The translations under genes and the position numbers were made by a program. DNA of 11,292 nt from an uncultured Flavobacteriales bacterium (lineage in GTDB: Bacteria; Bacteroidota; Bacteroidia; Flavobacteriales_D; Crocinitomicaceae), in assembly GCA_937973685.1 (NCBI GenBank), contig CALJKJ010000005.1:1-11292 (forward strand), read 5' to 3'. Below, one piece after another: positions 6,405 through 11,292 of this stretch. The first letter of the stretch is position 1. Each line of letters begins with the position of its first letter. The notes beneath the pieces were generated by a model. That model made no database searches and was not told the DNA's origin. It saw only the letters and a list, made by a program, of their open reading frames with translations.

Positions 6405-7358
6405 ATGGCGAAAAAAACTAATAAAAAGAGCTTAAATACTTTTGTAATAAAGGATTTAGACAGTGATAAAAAAAATGAACATTATGGCATTTTTGAACAT
6501 TTAATTGTAGGGATTTCAATAAGTGATAGTGAAGAATTATCTCAACTAGGATTTTCAAAAATTCATATCCAAGATGCAATGATTGAATTTGCAAGATATT
6601 TATTGGTTCATGGGGCAAAACTTGCTTATGGAGGAGACTTAAGAAGTGATGGTTATACTTTATTATTTTCGGAATTGGCTTTTCAATATCGATCTCGTCA
6701 GGATCAGGATAAACAACATTTTATTAACTTCTCAAGTTTCCCAATCTATTTGAATATTTCGCCAAAACATAAATTCGAATTCATTAAGAACAGAGTGGAT
6801 TTTAGACCGATTAATCCACCGGAAAATTTAAAAATTAGCACAAAGACATTTATTCCTCCAATAGGGAATGAAAATAAATTTATTTGGGCCGAATCTCTTT
6901 CTAAGATGCGCAATGAAATGAATGAGGCAACTAATGCCAGAATATTTATGGGAGGTAAGTGTAGAGGATATAGTGGAAAATATCCAGGTATTTTAGAAGA
7001 GGCCATCCTTGCTTTGGAAACGGACATTCCAACTTATTTTATTGGTGCCTTTGGTGGTGCTAGTAAATCTATTATTGATTTACTTTTAAATAGAAGTAGT
7101 AAAGAATTTACGGAAGATTGGCAGTTTGAAAATAAAAAATATAAAGATTTCTATGAATATTATAACAAACAAACAAAAAACATAAAAATAAACTATACCG
7201 AAATTTCATCTTATATTAAAAACTATTCTCTTAAGCGCATGTGTGAGAATAATGGCTTAAACGAAAAGGATAACTTACGTTTATTCGAAACTACTCATAT
7301 ACCTGAGATGATATTTTTAGTTCTTAAAGGTCTTTCAAATAAAAAAGCAAATGCATAG
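6405..7358 (+). CDS. Stand-alone SLOG-superfamily (Rossmann-like) protein, candidate signal receptor of the TIR operon
   Basis: This 317-residue protein has the marks of a SLOG (SMF/DprA-LOG) fold. They are YLLVHGAKLAYGGDLR (65-80) followed by DGYTLLFSEL, then an insert, then ARIFMGGKCRGYSGKYPG (178-195), ILEEAILAL (196-204) and YFIGAFGGAS (211-220). Glycine-rich loops and a PGxxEE-type motif are where SLOG proteins bind nucleotide-like ligands. In Thoeris, the SLOG domain of ThsA binds the signal made by the TIR protein and switches on SIR2; here no effector domain is fused. The last ~80 residues are helical and polar (KNYSLKRMCENNGL, FETTHIPEMIFLVLKGL) and could oligomerise or bind a partner. 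It is the last gene of the operon. Alternatives are a nucleotide-cleaving LOG-type enzyme or a sink that tunes the signal. The superfamily call is good; the exact family and job are unknown. Confidence 0.75.
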   Translation: MAKKTNKKSLNTFVIKDLDSDKKNEHYGIFEHLIVGISISDSEELSQLGFSKIHIQDAMIEFARYLLVHGAKLAYGGDLRSDGYTLLFSELAFQYRSRQDQDKQHFINFSSFPIYLNISPKHKFEFIKNRVDFRPINPPENLKISTKTFIPPIGNENKFIWAESLSKMRNEMNEATNARIFMGGKCRGYSGKYPGILEEAILALETDIPTYFIGAFGGASKSIIDLLLNRSSKEFTEDWQFENKKYKDFYEYYNKQTKNIKINYTEISSYIKNYSLKRMCENNGLNEKDNLRLFETTHIPEMIFLVLKGLSNKKANA

Positions 7359-7523
7359 GTACACAGAAATAAAAAGATTCCCAAGAACCAGCATTAGTTT
7401 TACTTAAAAAAAACTAGGTTGGCAATACATTTCAAACGAGCAAACAATTACAGAACACAGTAAAATATTTAGCAACTTAGTATTGGAAAATATAGGATAG
7501 TTTAAAACCAAACTAATCGCTTT
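7359..7523. other. Convergent intergenic region with two weak AT-rich hairpins
   Basis: The region lies between the stop of the SLOG gene (+) and the stop of the 70-aa gene (-). Two small inverted repeats are visible: TAGTTTT (7395-7401) with AAAACTA (7410-7416), and TAGTTT (7498-7503) with AAACTA (7510-7515). Either may end transcription, but both stems are short and AT-rich and have no clear U-tract after them. No gene is seen here. Confidence 0.35.
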
Positions 7524-7736
7524 TTATCCAAGTAAAAGTCCATTTACAAATACTTTAATAACACCATTTATTTCTTTTACTCCAATTCTCACATGATATT
7601 TATTTGAATTGTCAGTGTTAACTTGAGCGTTCATTAAATCTACAACATACTTTTTATTGGTGCTTTTCAAGATAAATATATCACCTAATTTAATGTTTGA
7701 ATTGATTAGTTCAACTTTAGCTTCTTTCTTTGTCAT
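7524..7736 (-). CDS. Small protein of unknown function, last gene of the DUF4747-like set
   Basis: This 70-residue ORF starts at ATG 7736, 14 bp after the stop of the membrane-protein gene. It begins with charged residues (MTKKEAKVELINSNIKLGD) and continues IFILKSTNKKYVVDLMNAQ and a beta-rich end, VRIGVKEINGVIKVFVNGLLLG. The pattern suggests a small all-beta fold, with a GD(I)F-plus-strand start reminiscent of SH3-like or Tudor-like barrels, but I do not recognise a family. There is no signal peptide or membrane segment. Strand and spacing point to co-transcription with the two upstream genes. That it is a real gene is likely but not certain. Confidence 0.6.
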   Translation of the reverse strand: MTKKEAKVELINSNIKLGDIFILKSTNKKYVVDLMNAQVNTDNSNKYHVRIGVKEINGVIKVFVNGLLLG

Positions 7737-7750
7737 AATAGGTTCAATAT

Positions 7751-8389
7751 TTATTTTTCAATTAATTCCAATCTTTCTAATTCTTCAATTAAAAAAAATA
7801 AATTTCTTGATTGAGAAATTGTGAAAAAATTAATGATAAATTGTAATGTTAATAAAGTACCATAAAGAGTCATGAATATCAATACAAATAAGCCAATAGT
7901 GTTTACTATTTGACTCAAAATTTTACAAGTTGTTTTAAGTTCCATCAGGAAAATAAAATAAACCATCAGGAAGATAATTAGAAAAATAAATTGGATAATT
8001 ACTATGAGTGCATATTTTGATGATACCTTTTGCAAATATGAAAATTTATCTTTTTTATTCTGGAGAATTTTATTTATTTGTATTCGACTTATTTTATTGA
8101 TCATTTTCTCATCTCCGAAAGTAGTTGATATAATAAATCCTGACAGACTAAATCCAACAAGCGCTCCAAAAAATGGGATAACTAATTCAAGAATTTTTTC
8201 AATTATTTTTTTATTTTCTAAAGAGGAAAACAAAGTTATAGACGTTAATAATAATGTGACAATAATTGATATTATGAAATATGATTTTATGAATAAATTT
8301 TTTTTCCAATCAGCAATTAAGAATAATTGAGAACAATTTCCTTTGTATAATTCTTTAATTTCTAAATAATCTATTTTTTTATTCTCCAT
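7751..8389 (-). CDS. Four-helix inner-membrane protein, candidate effector
   Basis: This 212-residue protein has four hydrophobic segments at about 34-55, 66-90, 125-149 and 160-188. A basic, polar loop lies between the second and third (around 91-124, with INKISRIQINKILQNKKDK), and a charged C-terminal tail ends in LIEELERLELIEK. The loop charge suggests that the loop and both ends are cytoplasmic. The start overlaps the end of the upstream soluble protein by 11 bp, so the two are translationally coupled and probably work together. I recognise no transporter or channel family. Four-TM proteins paired with a soluble partner often act as membrane-damaging effectors in phage-defence systems (RexB is an example), so this is inferred as the effector of the pair. 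Confidence 0.75.
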   Translation of the reverse strand: MENKKIDYLEIKELYKGNCSQLFLIADWKKNLFIKSYFIISIIVTLLLTSITLFSSLENKKIIEKILELVIPFFGALVGFSLSGFIISTTFGDEKMINKISRIQINKILQNKKDKFSYLQKVSSKYALIVIIQFIFLIIFLMVYFIFLMELKTTCKILSQIVNTIGLFVLIFMTLYGTLLTLQFIINFFTISQSRNLFFLIEELERLELIEK

Positions 8390-9275
8390 TCTGCAATAAT
8401 AATGTACTTATAGAATTAATTAAACTTAAGAAAATAGATTGTTTTGATTCTTGAACTTCAATTATACTAACTTCTGGGTGAGCTGCTGTATTAATTTTTT
8501 CTTTTTTTCCATCTACTTCAATTATTGCTTTTGCAGTACCATTTTTTCTAACCAATTGCAAATTACCTTCAATAAATGAAGATTTGGTATTAATTGGTTC
8601 TTTCTCAGTTCCTTGAATAGAAATATCGATGTTGGTTGCATTTGAATGTCTATATAATTCGTCCATTAAAGCCTCATGATCTTCATTGATGGACGGATTT
8701 GTATAATGTAATTTTAATTCAAGTTTTAACAATTTAGAATCAAAAATTTGATCTATAACTTGTTGACTTTGTACAATATCAACGTGTACAGTTTGTTCTT
8801 TTGTTAAAAGTTGTTCAAATCCAATTTTTAAAACATTTTTTATTGCCATTAATGGCGCCCCCTGCTTTTTTATATTATCATCTATTTTACCTCGTTTAAT
8901 AAATGCAATTTTGTGAATTTCAGGAATAAAAATGAATTCATACATTCCTTTTCTTCCTTCTATATCTTCAGGAATAATAAAATTACTTTCAGTTTTTATA
9001 TTTCTAATTTCATCTTTTTTTATCCAATCAATATTACTTAATTGCAGAAATTTTGACATTAATCCATAATAAACTTTTTTTCCATTTAGATCCATTTTAC
9101 TTAAATGGATTAAAGCATAATAAAAATCTTTTCCAAACTTTATTTTTAAATCGTTAGAATAAAAATTTTCAATTAACGATGAATAAAATTGTTCATTATC
9201 ATGATTAGGAGGTAATACTGATACATTTAATGTGAAGAACTCTAATATTTTTTTTTCTTTTTTAATGTTATTCAT
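8379..9275 (-). CDS. DUF4747-like soluble protein, candidate sensor
   Basis: From the ATG at 9275 this is 298 residues; an in-frame TTG three codons earlier (9284) is less likely. It begins MNNIKKEKKILEFFTLNVSV, has IKFGKDFYYALIHL (45-58), KVYYGLMSKF (67-76), a strand pair at YEFIFIPEIHKIAFIKR (112-128), and a repeat-poor C-terminal half ending in a hydrophobic helix (SIFLSLINSISTLLL, 280-294). The N-terminal pattern, with a strand, a YYG-type motif, then a Y-F-I-P-x-x-H-K-I-A-F hairpin, resembles the DUF4747 family as I recall it, which has no established biochemical role. No signal peptide is present. The gene overlaps the four-TM gene by 11 bp. The pair resembles RexA/RexB in outline: a cytoplasmic sensor and a four-helix membrane partner. 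Family call is tentative. Confidence 0.7.
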   Translation of the reverse strand: MNNIKKEKKILEFFTLNVSVLPPNHDNEQFYSSLIENFYSNDLKIKFGKDFYYALIHLSKMDLNGKKVYYGLMSKFLQLSNIDWIKKDEIRNIKTESNFIIPEDIEGRKGMYEFIFIPEIHKIAFIKRGKIDDNIKKQGAPLMAIKNVLKIGFEQLLTKEQTVHVDIVQSQQVIDQIFDSKLLKLELKLHYTNPSINEDHEALMDELYRHSNATNIDISIQGTEKEPINTKSSFIEGNLQLVRKNGTAKAIIEVDGKKEKINTAAHPEVSIIEVQESKQSIFLSLINSISTLLLQNGE

Positions 9276-9303
9276 TTCAATCAATTTAAATTAGTTATGT
9301 TGC

Positions 9304-9336
9304 CTTAAAAAGGGAAACTTTGTTTCCCTTTTTAAG
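9304..9336 (-). terminator. Strong intrinsic terminator after the lipoprotein/barrel genes
   Basis: CTTAAAAAGGGAAAC (9304-9318) and GTTTCCCTTTTTAAG (9322-9336) are perfect inverted repeats of 15 bp around a TTT loop. Read on the - strand, the hairpin begins 18 bp after the stop of the beta-barrel gene, and its second arm carries the run of T. It separates that transcript from the DUF4747-like gene, which starts at 9275 and must have its own promoter or rely on read-through. Being symmetrical, it could also act on + strand transcripts. Confidence 0.85.
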
Positions 9337-9353
9337 ACTAAATTATTGAAGAT

Positions 9354-10154
9354 TTATTTTTTTGTTCCAATAGTTAATACCTGAATTGGAAAGGATAATT
9401 GAAAATTTACACCACTTCCTCTTGAGCTAATGGAATGAGAATAAGCTGATGTTTGTTGAGTATTATCAGTAACGGATACATTATACGAAGCAGTCTGGAT
9501 ATTTCTTCCTGGATTATATGTCAAAAAAACATCCAAGGTACAAAACGGCTTTCCTTTTTTCGTTTTAAAATCAAGACCTGTACCTAGTTTAAATACTGGT
9601 GAAATCCGATTGTTTTTATAGAAAGTTTCTTGAACCAACGCAGTATAATCCGTCCCAATCATTTCAAAAGTAGAAGTTGTGTTGTTAGTTATTAAAGAAG
9701 GAAAAAAAGCTCCTATCCCAACAGTTCCTCTTACATCTATGCGTGAATTTGTATATAATGTTCGGTGATAATCAGCTGAAACTCTAAATAATGTTGAGCC
9801 AATTAACGAAGAAGTATAATTAGGGTACATAGAATTTTTCTGAACAAAGGCGCTTTTAACACTTGAATTATCGCTGGCAAAGACTAATTCAAAAGCACTT
9901 ACTTTTGATATTTTCATTCCAATTCCCAAACCAATATTTAGTTGAGATGTATTAGCATGTAACCCATAATTATAAAGTGAATAATAGTCGTTATCTGCAA
10001 AACTCATAGGCGATTTAGAGTGGAAAAACCTTCCTCTTTCATAGAAACTATTATTGAATTTAAAAGAAGTCAAAGGTCGAATGTAAATCGATTTTTGTGC
10101 TGTCAACGCTACTGATAGTAGCATTGACAAAATAATGACTGATAGTTTTTTCAT
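9354..10154 (-). CDS. Outer-membrane beta-barrel-like secreted protein of unknown function
   Basis: This 266-residue protein has a clear signal peptide, MKKLSVIILSMLLSVALTAQ, probably cut after about residue 19. The 'TAQ' end is typical of Bacteroidota exported proteins. The rest is rich in alternating beta strands (LNIGLGIGMKISKVSAFELVF, STLFRVSADYHRTLY, DVRGTVGIGAFF, SPVFKLGTGLDFKT) separated by polar loops, as in small outer-membrane barrels. There is no POTTED plug or carboxypeptidase-like domain and no T9SS tail. It does not end in the terminal aromatic typical of many barrel proteins. It begins 9 bp downstream of the lipoprotein gene, so the two probably form an operon of envelope proteins. 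Exact family not recognised. Confidence 0.72.
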   Translation of the reverse strand: MKKLSVIILSMLLSVALTAQKSIYIRPLTSFKFNNSFYERGRFFHSKSPMSFADNDYYSLYNYGLHANTSQLNIGLGIGMKISKVSAFELVFASDNSSVKSAFVQKNSMYPNYTSSLIGSTLFRVSADYHRTLYTNSRIDVRGTVGIGAFFPSLITNNTTSTFEMIGTDYTALVQETFYKNNRISPVFKLGTGLDFKTKKGKPFCTLDVFLTYNPGRNIQTASYNVSVTDNTQQTSAYSHSISSRGSGVNFQLSFPIQVLTIGTKK

Positions 10155-10163
10155 GATTTTAAT

Positions 10164-11168
10164 TTAAAAATTAGAATTTACTTCTCTACCAATCCAAGTT
10201 GATGTTTTTATTGTTTCTGTAGGAGATTTAATGTAAACACCTTTTATCCATACTCGATAACCATTTAATCCTCTAACTCGTTCATAGGCTGAGAAAAGTC
10301 TCACTACAGGGTATGTTGCAGTTCCTAATAGACCAAAACCTGTAAAATCTCTAATGCCACCATGATGATACACGTTATTATTACCAGAACATGGTCGTGG
10401 TCTCATTCTCATTGCCTTCCAATTTGGAGAAGGAGCTACATTTACCTCAAATTTCACATTACTATAATCAGATAAAACGAAACCATTATAGTAATGTAAT
10501 GCTTTAATTTTAACAGAAAAATAAATGCCTGATTTAAAATAATTCACATTCCAAGTGAAGTAATCTACTGTATTATTTTCATAAGGATATATTTTATTTG
10601 AAGTTTCATTAAAATTATTCGAACTTCCACACTTTTCGATAAATCCATACAATAGATAATCGATGATATCATCATCCGTTGAAAACCAACTGATCAGTTT
10701 GTTTTCAATGTCTCCGGTTATCAAGCTTTGATAATTAGAAGCAAGGCTATTTAAAGCTGTCAAATAAACTTTCTTTTCTGGTAAGTCGATTTTTAATGCA
10801 TTATCTCCAATTATTAGTACTCCATCAATATTTAATAATTGACCTAGATTAATATCCATTGCGTTTGAATCCTCTACATTGATGATAGGGTTTTGAGTGA
10901 AAAAATTCTGAAACCCTTGATTTGTAGTGAATTGTGAAAGTCTAGTCCATTTAACTTGATTCGTATCTTCAATGAAATCTACATAATCATCAACTGTTTC
11001 AAATCGTAATATTGAACCAATTTTTTCTAAACCTTTAATTGTATCAACGATTACAGTTGTTTTTAATTCAGTGGTCTCTTTTTCTTTGTTAATCTTTAGT
11101 TTATTACAACTGAAAATAGTGCTAATTGTAATTGTAAAAAATAGTAAATTAATAATTGTTTTTTTCAT
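10164..11168 (-). CDS. Bacteroidota lipoprotein of unknown function
   Basis: This 334-residue protein starts with an SPII signal, MKKTIINLLFFTITISTIFSC, with lipobox IFS-C21, so it should be lipidated at C21. A charged linker (KEKETTELKTT) follows. The middle part has VDDYVDFIEDTNQVKW, a strand cluster at GVLIIGDNALKIDLPEKKVYL (about 112-133), and SWFSTDDDIIDYLLYGF. This 'has-an-ID, then IDxxxKxVY' layout is common in Bacteroidota lipoproteins of unknown role. The C-terminal part is beta-rich with aromatic residues (VWIKGVYIKSPTETIKTSTW). It is the first gene of a pair with the beta-barrel gene. No function can be given; surface or periplasm-facing localisation is inferred. Confidence 0.75.
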   Translation of the reverse strand: MKKTIINLLFFTITISTIFSCNKLKINKEKETTELKTTVIVDTIKGLEKIGSILRFETVDDYVDFIEDTNQVKWTRLSQFTTNQGFQNFFTQNPIINVEDSNAMDINLGQLLNIDGVLIIGDNALKIDLPEKKVYLTALNSLASNYQSLITGDIENKLISWFSTDDDIIDYLLYGFIEKCGSSNNFNETSNKIYPYENNTVDYFTWNVNYFKSGIYFSVKIKALHYYNGFVLSDYSNVKFEVNVAPSPNWKAMRMRPRPCSGNNNVYHHGGIRDFTGFGLLGTATYPVVRLFSAYERVRGLNGYRVWIKGVYIKSPTETIKTSTWIGREVNSNF

Positions 11169-11197
11169 GTTAGTTTATTTTTAAATAATTAATTCAT

Positions 11198-11205
11198 CAA
11201 AATTA
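11198..11205 (-). promoter_or_regulatory. Possible -7 element for the lipoprotein gene
   Basis: On the - strand TAATTTTG (11205-11198) fits the Bacteroidota -7 consensus TAnnTTTG exactly, 29 bp before the ATG at 11168. Its first bases are the stop codon of the upstream gene. No TTTG sits at the proper -33 distance, so this is weak. Confidence 0.25.
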
Positions 11206-11292
11206 GAGGGAAGTTTCCACACCCTTTGTGTCATCAATTCTCATAATTCTTAGTATTTGTTCTAAAAATTCATTCAATTCATCATTTTCGTT
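11203..11292 (-). CDS. C-terminal end of an unidentified protein (5' end outside window)
   Basis: A frame open from the right edge reads NENDELNEFLEQILRIMRID and on to a TAA at 11205-11203, giving the last 29 residues. It is acidic and helical. It ends 34 bp before the lipoprotein start on the same strand. The piece is too short for a family call and might be chance, but composition and position favour a real gene end. Confidence 0.45.
   Translation of the reverse strand, partial: NENDELNEFLEQILRIMRIDDTKGVETSL

Noticed and set aside
3334..7358. Canonical type I or type II Thoeris
   Set aside because: No ThsA with SIR2-SLOG or TM-macro architecture is found; the SLOG protein stands alone, so only a Thoeris-like label is justified.
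8004..8330. 108-codon + strand ORF opposite the four-TM gene
   Set aside because: It is antisense to a frame with clear membrane segments and a coupled start; no independent evidence supports it.

Overview
The window looks like a chromosomal accessory region of a Bacteroidota bacterium, probably Flavobacteriia-like. The DNA is AT-rich, starts are preceded by A-rich tracts rather than Shine-Dalgarno sequences, one promoter candidate fits the Bacteroidota TTTG / TAnnTTTG pattern, and there is a short 'TAQ' signal peptide and an SPII lipoprotein. No species can be named from the sequence alone.

Layout. (1) Positions 1-880, + strand: the 3' end of a DnaC/IstB-like ATPase gene, coupled through an ATGA overlap to an Amidase_2-type peptidoglycan amidase. 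(2) Positions 998-2548, - strand: a two-domain protein with an AbiEi-like winged-helix N-terminus and a Fic AMP-transferase domain. Five tandem copies of a degenerate 24-bp unit lie just upstream of its start and overlap the best promoter candidate, which suggests autoregulation. (3) Positions 2549-3214: mostly non-coding, with one 36-codon ORF that may be a dispersed sequence. (4) Positions 3215-7358, + strand: a very tight operon with a possible 32-aa leader ORF, a ThsB-like (DUF1863) TIR protein, a classical TIR protein, a second DUF1863 protein with an N-terminal extension, a tandem-TIR protein, and a stand-alone SLOG-fold protein. (5) Positions 7524-9275, - strand, convergent with (4): a DUF4747-like soluble protein, a four-helix membrane protein and a 70-aa protein. 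(6) Positions 9304-9336: a perfect 15-bp-stem hairpin, likely an intrinsic terminator. (7) Positions 9354-11168, - strand: a lipoprotein gene followed by an outer-membrane beta-barrel-like gene. (8) The C-terminal end of another - strand gene at the right edge.

Main point. The four-TIR plus SLOG operon has the logic of Thoeris immunity: TIR enzymes make a cyclic ADP-ribose-type signal from NAD+ and a SLOG domain binds it. It differs because four distinct TIR proteins are encoded together, the SLOG protein carries no visible SIR2, macro, nuclease or membrane effector, and no ThsA gene is present. It is a good candidate for an undescribed or poorly described Thoeris-like system. The neighbouring soluble-sensor plus four-TM gene set is a second candidate defence module, similar in outline to RexA/RexB, and the Fic gene is a third toxin-like locus, so the stretch reads as a defence island between housekeeping or envelope genes.
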